64,000 bases of DNA, taken from assembly GCA_031310005.1 (NCBI GenBank), contig CM062379.1:6200001-6264000 (forward strand), given 5' to 3'. Shown here piece after piece: positions 21,568-34,884 of this stretch. The DNA is from Dactylellina haptotyla (taxonomy: Eukaryota > Ascomycota > Orbiliomycetes > Orbiliales > Orbiliaceae). The first letter of the stretch is position 1. Each line of letters begins with the position of its first letter. A program made the position numbers and the translations under genes. Below the pieces are notes generated by a model. The model was given only the letters and a program-made list of their open reading frames with translations. It was not told the DNA's origin and did not search any database.

Positions 21568-24011
21568 TGGGTTGGGGACGGACGAGGAATGGAAATGAAG
21601 AAGAATCGAATAGGAGACAGCCAACTTCCCAAACGAGGAGGATGCGTTGTTGCTGGCAGCGGCGAGGCAGAGTGCCTGAGTGGGTTGCGGTACCTCTGCC
21701 AATTTCCTGGTTCGGCGCCCTAATTGTTCAGACAGTGCAGGACGCTTAAGACACCCGCATCATGTGCATGCAATGGCCTGCGATGCACTCGTACCGACTC
21801 AATATTAGTGCGAGCCGTCGACGGCGCTGTCCACTTATCTGGGGCTTGACGAGCCTCGTGGGGAGCTAGCGGACTGTCAGCTGGCACCGGCCTATCAGCG
21901 CTGCTTACCTCACAGGAAAGAAAGAAAACGCCCTGGCCTATCTTGAAATCTTGCTCGACGGCGCTCCTCAATTTTTTATTTTTTATTCTAATTTGTTCTC
22001 TTCAAAATCTCGCCCGTGTAGCGGTTTCGCAGGGTGTCGACGAATCACATGGGGACCGCCCACCGTCTACCTGGCAAACGACGGTAACCCGAAAAAGACC
22101 CCGAAACTCGTCTGACCAACGTGCGAAACAACTCCCCTCCGAGCTAGGCATCAGGGCTTGTGGCAATGGCGAACCAGCACGCATTCGGATCTCTACCAGC
22201 TAAAACGCAGAAATAAATCATTCAATCTGTTCAATTTGGCTATCTATAGCTAGTGTCAAACTATAAATTTTTAGCCAGGCGGTGTTTTATATCTACCAAA
22301 ACGTGCACTGGAGACAGTGGCTTGAGGCCCACTTCGTCGTACAGTACCGCCATGTGAGCTTTCGGTAAATAGCGAAATGACCCGATCGTTTCTAGCTAGA
22401 AAATTCATGCACTCTCGAAACCTAAAATTATACCCTTCTCTTTTCTGATATTAATTTGTGATTCAAAAATATCGTGGGAACCGGGTTCCGCTCAATGTGG
22501 CTTGATAACCAGCGGGTTGTTTCTCGAAGCCGTTGAAAGTTGTGTCAGATATATTAGGATCACCACATGGTTGACTGTGGCGCAGATCCAAGACTCTGGC
22601 GTCAGGATATCATGGTCCAGGATATAAATCGTCTATTTAGAGATTCCTCGTGGGATTTTCCGAATCTTGAAACGTCAACCTGTATAATCGAACCGAGCCG
22701 CACTCGCCTTGAGCTCTTCGATATCCGCGGCATTGGACGATCCCTATAGGAGTATGAGATATCCTGTAATATAATGCGCAACCTAAAATATCACAATGCA
22801 CATTGTATTATTAGAACTACAAACCATCGAATTGACGGCATGGTTTCTCGAAAAGCCTCGGTATCTCTATTTCCTAATATTTTTCCGGGAGTACTGTTGA
22901 GAAAACCTCCTCAACGCATTTAAAGGCCCATTAACTAGCCACGGGTAGCTCCCTCGTTTCGTTACAGATATACAGCGGCGCAGTCGTATTCGACACGAAA
23001 AATGCCCGTCTAAATCACCTAAACGGATGCATGCCAGTTCACAAAAACCGATTTGATACGCTTCGTTACCAGGTATCGACCTGTGTGGAGCCCCTGTAGG
23101 ACGATACGCTCCCCGCCCCGGCATAGGCCGCACAGAGACAGACCTTCTAGAAAGGTCAAGGTCGCACAGATTCGTACAAATCGACAAAAAGAGCGCCCAC
23201 CCTCCAAACAACGCGGCGGTCGCAACACAAAATATACCACACCACCGCCCACAAACGGGCCCAAGGCCACCCACACCAATTGACCGAAACACAACATCGA
23301 TATTTTGAGACTCCTAAGCACCCCCAGAATGTCTCAACATGTCCACGCTGTTACAAGTTCCATACTGCTACAACATCGTGAACACCACTTGCCTCTAACG
23401 GCTTCGATCAGCCAATCATGGCTTTACCAAAGATCGAGATGACGAAACTCCTTACAATATATTATCCGAAAAGCTTAAAATCTTCCGATCATGATATGAG
23501 TGCGGATATGAGCGTGGGAGCACGTATATATATCGCATTGATGCCGCACTCCCCCCCGCACCCTTGGGTATTCTGTAACGTCCATCGAAATTCTAGATCT
23601 TTTCCACCGCCACAAAAAGTCCCACTGTGACTCTTTTTTTAAAAACTATTTTCCTTGGTTTAACATTTTTTTAATCTTCTTTCCATCGATTTGCTAGCCG
23701 AGTCAGCCCTTAAACTCATTTTTCTGTTATCTCCGTCGTCCTCCGCTACCTTACTCATCGCCCTCCAGTGAAATAGCCTGTTATATTGAATACCTGGTAC
23801 ACAAAGAACATTAAATTTCCTTCTCACGTCTTCCAGAACAAGTCGATATATCGAATCATAACCCCAGTTCGTCTCATTTTTGCCCCGTTCGTTGATATCT
23901 CACTCCACATTTGGACAAGGGCCGCTTACACGGCGCAGGTGAAATCCTAGTGGCTGTTATCCCATAGAGATTGCGTCCACCAGCTTTCTATCCCCTGATA
24001 AAATCATCGTG

Positions 24012-24018
24012 TATATAA
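24012..24018 (+). promoter_or_regulatory. TATA box TATATAA
   Basis: TATATAA stands 137 bp before the ATG at 24155, a usual fungal spacing once a leader is allowed for, and supports an active promoter for the small gene downstream. Confidence 0.45.
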
Positions 24019-24154
24019 CCGTCAACTGGCATTCACCGAACCCACGCCCGTTCAGAATTGCAGGCACTTTCGATTTTAAACAAACAAACAAATAAAACTA
24101 CGACTTCAGGTACAAAAACAAGAAGAAGAACCACAATCATCGCAGGATTTCTTG

Positions 24155-25043
24155 ATGGCTTCTCACAACATGGGACATCGGAGTTCAAGGTACGTTTCTC
24201 TTAATCTCGAAGCCAGACGTGGCAGTTTTGCTACTGAACCAGCAATCCAACAGCTCGTCTAACAACGAGACTACGTTTCTCTTAAATATTCATACATTTG
24301 GATTTTTGTTCTTTCATCTGGCCTTGCGAGACAATCTTTCTCCCCAAATTCTTCTTTATATGCACACCTGCTCCCCTCCCCTCCCCTCCCCAAACCGGCT
24401 GCCGTAGCACCACCATGCATATTCTAACATACCCAACGCGTCTTCACAGCTCTCTCAGCAGCCAAGCCTCCTCCACTTCTTCCCAGCAAAGTCTAAACAT
24501 AATCGCGACACAAGCTCGCATAGACAGCCTGCGCAACTTGCTCGAAAACTCTTACGATGCGCCGGGATTCAGTGTCCTCTACCAGGTAATCATCAACGAC
24601 TACATCTCCGGTCGTATAACATACCAAGAAGGGCGAGGATACCTATACAACCGCAACGGGCTCATCGCCGGCCCACTTCCCGAAGCCGAACTGCGAGGCG
24701 AAGCAGCCAAACGGACGCTAAGTGGCAATTTCGATATTCATCTCGAATGGGTAAGTTACAATAAACTTTCCAAATAAAACATTTTGATTTTTTTTTTGGC
24801 CTTGGTAGTCATGTTCGGTGTTGGTATACCGTTACAGAAGGAGGATAGAGAACGACAAGGGGAATAAATATATCCCACAGGCGTTCAGATACAACAAACC
24901 GAACAAAATCCCAGCCAATCCTTCTTGTCGGATATTCCGCTATTTGTCAGTGCTCATGGAATACTAACGTATTTACTCGTCCAATCCAGTGTTCCGAAGA
25001 GCCAGTCGCCGAGCTTATCAACGAATACAGCACCGGCGTATAA
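24155..25043 (+). CDS. Hypothetical small protein, three exons
   Basis: Preferred model: exons 24155-24189, 24450-24750 and 24990-25043, giving 129 residues. Intron 1 has donor GTACGT and acceptor CACAG; intron 2 has the perfect donor GTAAGT at 24751 and a perfect TACTAAC branch point at 24962, 21 nt before acceptor 24989. The product begins with a Ser-rich segment, then a compact domain (residues ~25-110) containing LRNLLENSYDAPGFSVLYQV and a Tyr/Gly-rich turn, and ends EPVAELINEYSTGV. I do not recognise the family; there is no signal peptide or membrane segment. An alternative with an extra exon at 24809 would insert a basic stretch and change the C-terminus. Existence of a gene is likely; the exact 3' structure is less certain. 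Confidence 0.6.
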
Positions 25044-26713
25044 GAAGAAGAAGCCGAAAAGGATAAAAGATCTGTGCGCGTGGCTGCTTTTTTCTTTCCC
25101 TGTCGGAAAGACGCCCTATCGATCGATACACACTCATTTAAACTCCCCATTCCCCAATTTTCTTGCCATCGGGTCCAAAATTAAGAGGAGGGGTAGGGAT
25201 CAAGGATCGAGAGCCGATCGATAATAGAGATCATGCACAGTGGCTCAAGCTTGCTGCGGTTCGCAAAAGGGAATTTAGCAGGTTTAGGAAAACGGGCGTG
25301 GGTCACCACCCTTGATCGCAATTTTTTTTTTCTTTTCTTCACCACTGCCGAGTTGATATTCAAGCCCAAATTCTGCAAACGAACGTCCTTTCTAGCGATA
25401 CTATTTTCTGTAATACATATTTTTTTTTCCCTTCGTTGTCGCAAATTCTTTTTAGCATGTTGTAATATATAGCCTTGCGTGTAATGTCAGAGAAACTTCC
25501 TTTCACTTATTTTTTTATACATATTTCTCTCACTACCTCCTTTCGTGATTTTTCCATGGTCGCGATCGATTTGAGTTCCGCATAATTTATGATTTGATGT
25601 TGACGTGCCGTGTTGCATAAAATGTGGAGAAATGGCGTTGCAGAAGCGACTGATCACTCTTTCAGCTTTGCCATGGCGTCGCCGCCCTTCCTTCATCGCA
25701 TGGACATTCGATATTCGAATATTCAAGAGTTCTTGGGGCCTTTCTTCTTCTTCTCGTCTCTTTTGCTTCGTTTTCATGATTACAAGAGACTATAAGAGTT
25801 TGTAACAAAAATTACAACCAATTCGGAACCCTGCGCCAATTGGATGTCGCGATCAGACACTTTCCGCAATACAGTTGGGTGGCCAAAACGGTATTAAAAT
25901 TCTACCGAGGAGATGGCTGTAGCAAATCTCCGACATACGCCTCAGTGATTTGCCAGTATACCTCGTGATCAATGTCTTAAAGAAATGAATATATCAGAAA
26001 ATACAAGTTATAGTTTCTCTGTCTATAATTCACATGTATAAGAGAAAGGAAAAAAAAGGACGATGCTCTTTTTCGGGTTCTTCCGCCGTAGAAAGTCAAC
26101 AGAAAAATATGAGATGGAATATATCGCTGATATCAAGAGAATAAGAGGGTGTGGAGAAGGAATTTAAACCAGTTAGCAACAAGTAAGCCAAATAAAATAG
26201 AAGAATATAGCTGCAAGAGAGAGAAAACGAGAATCAGGAAAAAACCAGACCGCTTCTGAACTCATAAAAAATCAAACGAGCAAAAACACAATTTTATTTC
26301 TTCGCCGTGATAAAAGTCCTTTTAGCCCCAGTGAAGGAGGTGCGCCGAAAGGGTACTGCCGTATAAACACTCCAGTATGATGTTATAGGAATACACCGAG
26401 GCCAAACTAAAAACATTAAAAAAGACAAGTGCGCGCATGTAACGACAGCTAAGCAATCAAGAAAATATCAGATTAACTAGTTAGTTTTCAATGACAACTA
26501 TACAAACCCCTCTGTTGTTTCGTGTGGGGAATGAAAATTTCCCAAAAAGAATAAAGAGTTAACACCAGTCGAGGTATCTTTTCGATGAATATATCAAAAT
26601 ATAAGAACAACAGGAAGTCGCTGAAAATAGGAATTTTTTGGTTATAGGAAATGTAAGTATAAAAAGCGCTACGCGTTCACCGTAATATATATAAAACCTG
26701 TCGATGAGGTCTG
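25044..26713. other. Intergenic: convergent 3' region
   Basis: This 1.7-kb AT-rich stretch with many A and T runs lies between the 3' ends of the small gene and ATG13. Open frames at 25487-25805 overlap on opposite strands and lack coding character. It probably holds both 3' UTRs; no RNA gene or repeat family is visible. Confidence 0.5.
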
Positions 26714-29700
26714 CTAATTCCCTCTTGCGCCCCCGCGGCTGTCGCCCCCACTGCTGTTGCCTCTGCTTCTCTCCGAACTCCGTCGATTGATGTCACTAAA
26801 GTCGAACAGAAGTTCGTCATCTAATGGGAACATGGCACGGTTTTCGCCTGGTGTTCCGGTAATCGGCGGTCTGACGCCCGAAGACCGGAATGGTCGTCTG
26901 TTCACAAACGACGAGGCGGGAAGTCTATCTGCTGATGTGGTGCGAGACCCTCCTCGGCTGTCTCCAGTCGACTCGTCGCTGAGACTGGTGGCGGCAGTTG
27001 TTTGCCTTTGCGCGCTCGATTCGCCCGTGGTAAGGCCAGGGGTATGTGTTGTGAGTGAATCGTCCACTAGAAGAAAAGGCGGCGGTCGATCCATGCTGTC
27101 TAAACTTGTTGAATGGCGTTCCTCTAGTCCCAATGCTCGGCGGTGGCTTGGGTATCGGCCAATGTCTTCCTCTGGTTGGTCTTGAGATACTGAATTCGAG
27201 CGTCGAATCTGGAACCGCGGGGACGAAGGGATATTCATCGGCGATGTTGTTGCAGTTATCGAGGTGTTTGTTAGACCGACGGCTTCTGACTCTGCTGCCT
27301 CTCTTCTACGGAAGGCGTAGGCTGGTGGTGATATTTGGGAGACTATTGCATCTAATGAGCTTGGTTCATTGGCTTGGTCATGCACTATTGTTTCATTTTG
27401 TACAAGTCGGGATGGAATTGCAGGCGTATGAGGAGAAACCGCTTTTCCCGGGGATGATGATGTAGATACAGATGCACCTGAGAGCGCTGGTGGTCCTCCA
27501 GGCTGTGTCCTGCCAACGGATGAAGGGTTGCTTGTTGGCGGGTTTGGTAATAGTAGAGATGATGACATGGAGTCTTGCAAAGCAGCGTTAGAGTCTTTCA
27601 TCTTTTGATACTTTCCAAGAGCAGCAACGGCACGTCTGCCGGATGATTCTGAGAAGCTGTCGAAAATCTTTAGAGGTTGCTTCGAGTCCAGCATGTTCAT
27701 GAAATCAGTGAGGCTTCTATCTTCCTCGCTCAAATTAGGATTGAGACCAGAAGTTTCTACGAATCCGGAGCCTGGGGCCGCCGACGATGCGAGGCTCCCT
27801 CTGCCGCTGCTATTGTTATCGTCTTCCGTTTTACTGGCACCAGAAGAGTGTCTTGGTCTTCTATTGCCGAAGCTGCTGCTATAACGTCCTACGGACATAG
27901 GCCGCTCGCCCACTGGGTTCGAAGTAGGCCCCTCAGCTGGTATAGTGGATTTGAGAGAGGACGGCGACATCGTTCCCGTTGTAGGGGGTCGTTGTCTAGC
28001 TGGAACAGCCACCGCACCTTGAGCGATTCTCGTAAGGGAGGTCCTAGGTGAGTGTCCATACTGTTCTGCTGGTGTTGGCGACGCCGAGACGGATGGAGCC
28101 TTGAACGGAGACATGAACGATACGGAAGGTCTTCTTTGCACACCGGATTCGGACCTCAAGGATGATTTAGACCCATGGGCGGAACGGACCGGAATCGAGG
28201 CTGCTTCGCTCGGGGAGCCCGCTGATGACCCGCCACTTATATGTAGATTTCGTAATGCGGATATCGGACTTTGGCTTGTTATACCAGCATGATGGAATGA
28301 TGTCAAGCTGCCGTATGCCATGCTCGGGTCACCTCTTTGAGGTATATTAGCTGCATTGACAGGGAGAGAACCGGGTTCCCGGGCTATTAAATTGGCCGGC
28401 TGCGATCCAGTCCGTTGGTGAATCGAAGGCTTGAAATAATGTTCGTCAAGATTAATGAAATGCGAACTCAATAAAGCTTCCGAGTCGTCAACACGGAAAT
28501 CGCATTGCCGTCGATAGTCGACTTTCACGGTGAATGTACCAGCGGGTGATTCAACAGAGCCGAACTGAAAAGAGTTGGTTACATTTTTCTCTCTCGGGAT
28601 CAAGGCTATTTCCAAGGGATCGGGCTGAGGGATCGGAGTTGTTTCGCTGTTCACTATCCTGCAACATATCCGAAGGTTGCTTTTCTGGCCCTTGGCAAGT
28701 TTCTTCTGAAGTTTCCACGACGGGATAAGTCTTGTGTAGGAATATAATGATCTAAAGAGGACAATGCTCTTCTTATAGACGACGGCTAGCTCTGGTGATG
28801 GGTCACCTGTTGGCGCGCTGCAGCAAAGTGTTTGTTAGAACGGCGTGGTAGGCAACGAACACCGCTAGGCGACATACCTTAGGTCCACTCGCCATCTTTC
28901 CAGAATGACTTCTTTTTTGGAGTTTAATGGGCTCCCTCTTCGCCAGTTTCTAAACGCGAGGAGCGTGGTCTCGACGTTGTGTCTCTTCTCATTTTCGTCT
29001 AATATTACCAAAGTTTGGTTGGGAGTAAGTTCCTCTGCATCAATGTATGTCTCAATTATCAAGGGCGGCGGTCGGTTATCGGTAGCATCGGAGTATTTCC
29101 ATAGCTTGAGTTCTTCTCGGAAAAGATCTGTTTCTTCGAGCTCCACGTTGAACTGTATTGCGCTGTTAGTAACTCCGCTCGGAATTAAAGCAATTTGGAT
29201 TGTGACTTACCCATTTATTGACTTTCCGGTTTGCTGTTCCTCGTGCAAACACCGGAGGAACATCCATGCGAGATCGTACAACAACGAGAGCGAGCTTTAG
29301 GAAGAAGTTCTATAGACAATATAATGAAATTAGCAACAAAAATCCGGATTCGAGGCTTCTGAGAACCTAACTAACCGTCATGAGCTGGTTTAACCGTCCT
29401 CTTTCTGATTCCATGGCTTTCTGGTCTCCTCCTTGCCCACCACCCCCTGAACTAGAGTTGGAGTCCGAGCCACCGCCGGTGGTTTCTCGCTGCACGGTTC
29501 CTCTAGCTTGGTTACCACCATAAGATACAGGACTTCCACTTCCAGACGCGCTGTAGACGTTTCCGGAGCTCGACCTCGAATGTGATGTCTGTTGTGTTGA
29601 TCCCCTGGTGTATTCTCCGCGGGCATCTTCTTGGGGGATATGGCCCAGTGATAAGCGGTGCTGGTGCAGCCTCGGCTGCCGGATATCTGATTCCATGGCG

Positions 29701-29849
29701 CTTTGTATCGAAGATGTCCGGTTTAGGGCCGTCCCCTCCGTGGGGTGCTGCTGCGGTTGGCGAGAATGAGCTGCCTCTGCTAGTTCTCGCTGTTGTTGTT
29801 GAACACTTCTGGGAGGAGTCACGGGTTCTGGGAAGGCATTCTTTTTCAT
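26714..29849 (-). CDS. ATG13: Autophagy protein Atg13
   Basis: Regulatory subunit of the Atg1 kinase complex that starts autophagosome formation and is inhibited by TORC1 phosphorylation. Exons 29849-29376, 29309-29211, 29152-28878 and 28817-26714 give 983 residues. A Gln/Ser/Gly-rich N-terminal tail of about 150 residues precedes the HORMA domain, recognised by NQLMTNFFLKLALVVVRSR, KWFNVELEETD and the later LFRSLYSYTRLIPSWKLQ; these blocks become continuous only after splicing. The rest is a Ser/Pro-rich disordered region with many possible kinase sites. Near the C-terminus FPLDDELLFDFSDI resembles the conserved Atg1-binding (MIM) segment; that match is from memory. The length is typical for filamentous fungi, where Atg13 has a long N-terminal tail. 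No neighbour belongs to the autophagy pathway. Confidence 0.93.
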
Positions 29850-32800
29850 AGCAGACTGTACGTTCTTTTGGCGTATCCGCGGAAAAAGGTCTTGAAAAAA
29901 GGGAGAGAAAAAGAGTCAGTACGGCGATGGAGGTATTAGTTGGAGGTAGTTCGGATGGTGTAGTGATATAAAGCTGTGGGGTGGGAGGAGAAGGACCAGC
30001 AAACAGTACCTAATGGAGACGAAAGCGAACCCAGGCCTTCTGGAGGGCTACTGGGAGTTTTGATTCGGTGTCTATCTTCTGTCTCTCCTGTAGTGACCAC
30101 TCTACTCGGGTGATACGTGCTTTCAGGGACAGGTGTGAGGTGACACAGAGATACCGAGCTAGGATATGATTTGGGTGGAAGGGGCTATGAAGGGGTCAAA
30201 ATCGAATGGTGCGAAGTTCAAGTGAGCTGTCCACATCCATAACATTTGGAAGAGAGGCCGTCCGGAGGTGATGATGCGAGGATGGGGGAAGGTATATCGG
30301 TGTCCGAGCTATTGAGGCACTCCAGTTCTCCTCCTATCTAAAACATAGGAGGGAGATGTCGAGCGGGTGCGGCACCGTCGCTGTCGTGAAGCGAATGGAC
30401 GGGTGGAGGAAGGAAGCAGCAGAGAAGGAGGGAGAGAGAAAGACCGACGAACGGTGGCAGGCACTCCCGAGCGGAGTCGAGAAGGAGGAAGGGCGGGAAA
30501 ACGGTGGATATCTAGTATATTCGGTTATTGAGGTTCAAAAGAGGCCTGCGAATCAAGTGACAATGTCTGGCAAGCTGGCGGAGGAGTGTCCGGCTGGCTT
30601 TCTACGCGTCGTCGTCCGGCGGTGGAGGTGGTGATACTGCTGCCGGGCAGGTGTGCGGTCAGGCAACCCAGCCAGTTATATTGGCGTTGGCTCCAAGCAG
30701 ATGACCAGCGTCCCAAGCTGACGTCCAGTTCTCTCTGCCCTACCCAACGGTACAACGGACGAGACGCAGAGGAGAGAGCAGGAGCGGACTCGGGCGAATG
30801 ACAGGCGGGCGAGCTCGCTAGCGGTGGGCGCAAGGTCTCTCGTCTGATAGCCAGCAGCGTACCTCCAGCAGCACCGTACGCAACAACGGCGGCGGTGGGA
30901 GTGTTGCGGTGGTAGACGCTAACCAAGCCAGCCAGCCAACGAGCGAATGGGACCCGGCGTCAACTGACCTCGAATTCAGAGACAGCCAGCCAGACAGCGA
31001 CAAAGGGAAGAAGCCCGCACACCGGACCCCGAGATGAAAAGAACGACGGGCAGCGAGGAAGTCGTAGTGCTCTCTCTTTCCAATGCAGCAGCAATGCAAT
31101 CCGCAGATAGAATCCGAGGATTAAAGGGACGAGGTTGACCAAGAGAGCTAGACGTAAATGGGCAACGTTTGAGGATGACGAGGATCACTCGCCTTTTCCC
31201 AGCACGCTAATTTTCCGGGGCAAGGGCTCTCTGGCAGGGCCGCAGGAGAAGAGTAGGAATTCCAGAACTTCGCTCGAACAGGTCAAGGATCCAAACATGC
31301 ACAGCAACACCCGACAGAAACACCCGTTTGCACCCCTGGAACTTGGAGCCTGAAGCCTGATGAGGCCTTGCGAAGGGCAAATTTCTCTGAAGGATTGTTC
31401 GGATCCAGCGACGGAAATGTGATGACAGGCTGCAAAGGGGGGACGACGACTACAGCAGCGACGGCAAAAAGGCAGACAATAGCAAAACAATTATGATGGG
31501 GATGATGGTGATAGTAACAGTGGTGGTATTTGATATGCGTAAACGTACCTACTACTCTTTCAGAGTGACGACAAGACTCGGGCGATCAATATCGCTGATG
31601 TACACGGTATGGCTAGTCCAAATCAATGGCCGGTTTGCCCGACACGAGAGCTATCAACAAACAATCGGGTCGCGAGAGATATGGATGCGCAATATATGTT
31701 ATCGGTGATCTACGGAGCACCTCTCGTGAGAAATAAAGGAGGCAGGAAGCAATAGATAGCGGCAGTGACCTATATGCGTATGGTATACGGTGGGAAGAGG
31801 GTCTCAATCGAGGAAACAGCGGGATACGGGACCCAGTCAAAGATATACTAACATATCCGGAGCTACGCTAGCAACTCCGGCGACGGGTAGGATTGATTGA
31901 TTATCTCTCTCGCCCTCGGAGAGTGGATTAGTGTCAGAGCTCAGAGAGGCATGACTCTATTTCCCTCCGTCTCAATCTTCGAGTCGCGATCGCCTGCATA
32001 TATATGGACTAACGGGACTCTATAATCCGCAATAATAATTCGTTCATGGAGGACATGGAGGACACGGGCAGGCAGGGTGCAGGTCCATTCTAATTCCCCT
32101 AACCAACCTGCGAGCTCAACGCCATGCAGATAATGCCAAGACAGGCTGTTTCACTACCAGTCCACCACCCGATAGGCCCGTCCTGTTGCTAATCGATCCT
32201 GTGCCTTTGAGCTCCTTGCAAAAGTACCAACAAGTACAATTCCCGTTTCGAGCGAACGCTGGCCCTGGTAGCGTCGCTGCATGGGTACCGATCAGAGTTC
32301 CAGCGCACTGCAAGAACTTCAGGCATGTAGAAGCGTCGTTGTTCTATGTCGGAGACTTGACGAGAACCAGGATTGGTCAACTCGCACCGCACAACCCTCC
32401 CAAAAAGTAATTCTCGTAAACTTACATGTCTTGTTCAGAATGTTGACAGGTGACCTGCATAGAAAGAAAAGAACGGACACTCTGTTGTTGCTGCCACCAC
32501 AGAAAGGCAGTTCAAGCCTCCCCTATTTTTATTCTTTTGTCTCTCAAATGATTTGATCAGGTAAACCTCAAGCCTCAGACACAAAACAAAAAAGCCAGGG
32601 ACGATCGGTGACCAGCTCCCTCGCGACCACTGACCTATTCGAGGTCACCCTGCTTATGACGTTATATGGAATGGTACCAGGCATCACATCATAGCACGAG
32701 GACCTGACGTTTTATCCTAGAGTTGGGCTATCAGTCCAGTTCCCCAACAGCGGCCTTCAGTATGAGCGGTTTATTTCTGCGGGAGGTACACATTTCAAAA

Positions 32801-33411
32801 CAAAGTAAAATAAAATTTGTCGATATCATAATGTCGAGACCTTGCAAGTCGCACTAAAACAAATAACCGCTGTTACATCTACCGAGTAGGAAATTGTCTA
32901 TCATCGTGACTCACATATGCCGTCTTCATGAGGCCGCTGGCGGAAAGTGAACTATTTAGCTAGGAAGCTCACTGGCCAGTTCCCGCCCTCGGTTCCTAAT
33001 ATAGCATAGCCTTCCCGCATATGAGTTCTCGCTTATTTCGCTGCATGCATTGTCGACACTTTATCGATAAAACTCGAGCAAATCTTCCTGGTGAGGTCTG
33101 CGTTTCTGGCCCGCCAGAATGTTCAATCTGTACCAACCAATCCTATTTCTGCTTGGGTCCTTAAATTTTTGCAATAGCAGGAGACAACAAAAGTAGGATC
33201 TGATTCCTTTGCCTTAGAGGCTTGGTTTTGCCCAGCACCCTCCTTCCTCTGCCATTTCTATGCAGCCGTCTTACACGTGGCTATGCCAGTCAGATTCTGA
33301 TATCGGAATACCCCTCAGTACCCCACAAATTCATGCAAATGTAAAGAAAGATCCTGATAGGCTGACACCGTGACGAATCCTCTTGATAAACAAGCTGAAA
33401 TCCGCACTATC
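29850..33411. other. 3.5-kb region upstream of ATG13 without a supportable gene
   Basis: The first 2 kb are relatively GC-rich with purine-rich blocks and many overlapping open frames on both strands (for example 30356-30634 +, 30525-30926 -, 31185-31490 -), none with a recognised domain or convincing splice sites. The right part lowers in GC toward the TRM7 3' end. The gap may hold a long ATG13 5' leader or promoter, or a non-coding RNA; sequence alone cannot tell. Confidence 0.5.
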
Positions 33412-34494
33412 TTATTCCTCGATCTTGCCACCGTTCCCTAGCCTTCTTCTCATTTCGATAGCTGTCTTATACGGCGGGGCTGTCGGTGGCTGAATCGGAT
33501 CTATACTGACTCTCTTCACCCCGTTCTCATCTGTATCTGGTAGTTGATAGGTCGCGTCTGAGTCCCATTCCGACAGGTCCCCACACGCCACGAAGGGAGC
33601 TACCCATCTCCCACTAGGCGCATCTTCCAAGCTAACCTCTGTGATCTGCCCCGCTATATCCTCCTGCTTTGTCGGCCCCGTCCAAATAGGATTCTCCAAC
33701 GACGGCTTGAACCCTTCGGGCGGGGTGTAATTCTCACAGACCACAAATGCTTCTATACTACTGCCCCTGCTACTCCGCGGCTTCGCCACCGTGACCCGCC
33801 CGAAGAATATCCTCAGCTTACAGTACAGCTCTGCCACATCCCTGCCGCGGAAGATCTTTGCGACAAAGTTCCCGCCGGGACGAAGGACACATGTAGCAAG
33901 GTTTAATGCTGCCAGCAGGAGCTGGGCTTGAATGTACTCATCTAGATCGTGAAGACCCGTCACATCGGGAGCACCATCCGAAACAACTAAATCCACGTTG
34001 GCAGAATCTGACTCCAAATGCTTCAAGACTAGCGGGAGGGTTGACGGGTGAGTTATGTCTGCTTGTAGCGTAATTACACCAGGTAGAGGAGTCATCGGTT
34101 GGAGGTCGAGCGCTACGATCTTCACTTTTGGCTTTTTAGATGAAATTTCAACGGGTGAATCTGCCACGTTTTTTTCAGTGGTTGCTGTTGTGTCCTTTTC
34201 GCTCGTCTTGGCGACCAGTGATCGTGAGAGAACTTGAGACCAAGAGCCTGGAGCGGCACAGAGGTCGACGACTCGAGTTACATCTTTGAAGAGGTTGAAC
34301 TGTGCATCGAGCTGGAGGAGCTTATAGGCCGAACGTGCGCGGTAGCCTTGCTCTTTTGCCAGACGGTAGTAAGAATCCCGTTTATCTTTCGACCTGTGGA
34401 GTCCCCCAGCTAGCCAGTTAGTCGTCACCGTATACACGTACGGAAGGTTGAAAGTCTTCGCTCGAAGATGGTTGCCTACTTACGATTTCCCCAT
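33412..34494 (-). CDS. TRM7: tRNA 2'-O-ribose methyltransferase Trm7 (FtsJ family)
   Basis: SAM-dependent enzyme that methylates the ribose at positions 32 and 34 of the tRNA anticodon loop, working with Trm732 and Rtt10/Trm734 in yeast. The first coding exon is only 11 nt (34494-34484: ATG GGG AAA TC), joined to 34393-33412, giving 330 residues that begin [20 protein letters not shown], the classic Trm7 start. The SAM motif [17 protein letters not shown] follows, and the FtsJ K-D-K-E catalytic set is consistent with Lys in SSKDKRD, Asp in [11 protein letters not shown], Lys in [11 protein letters not shown] and Glu in SSIEAFVVC. About 35 hydrophilic residues are inserted between the first SAM motif and the next strand, as often seen in moulds. 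It shares a 390-bp divergent promoter with the WD-repeat gene. Confidence 0.94.
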
Positions 34495-34884
34495 TGTGAT
34501 ATCGAGATGTCAAAATTTTGCGACACCCGAGAAAAAGGCTTTGGATCAAAGTTTTGTTCCAGTCCCAAGCCAGGATGTGTGGTACTTAACCTAGCTCTGA
34601 GCGTTGGGCCGCTGCCCCAATGCGGTAGCTAGAGCTCATGCAGGGCTGCGTACGCGAACAACGTCATGCCGCAATAGTAACGTGTAGTTAGTGGAGTCGA
34701 GTAAGATGTACGTTCCAGGTCGAGTCCAGATATCCAGCTTCCCCACGATGACCGAACCTCAGTCGCCAAGCCGGTCGATAGGCAGCTAAAGCAGCTGTCG
34801 ACTCCTGCACTTTTCAACCTCTCTTCATGAATCACATTTACCCGTGCTGAGTGCAACACCTCCGGCTGCAAACGGACCCGAACA
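34495..34884. promoter_or_regulatory. Divergent promoter of TRM7 and the WD-repeat gene
   Basis: The two start codons face away from each other across 390 bases, so both promoters must lie here and may be shared. No canonical TATA box is evident, which fits housekeeping genes. Confidence 0.55.

Larger units (their letters stand above)
21083..24154. other. 3-kb divergent intergenic region
   Basis: This region lies between the minus-strand coiled-coil gene and a plus-strand small gene. Open frames at 21222-21512, 21943-22203, 22867-23321 and 23053-23283 have no recognised domain, and several overlap on opposite strands, so I do not call them. The region holds a short GAGGTT repeat and a TATA box near its right end. 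Confidence 0.5.

Noticed and set aside
26757-27465. Plus-strand frames opposite ATG13
   Set aside because: Antisense to a Ser/Pro-rich coding region; no start context or domain.
30356-30926. Overlapping frames upstream of ATG13
   Set aside because: GC-rich DNA gives long chance frames on both strands; no domain or consistent coding strand.
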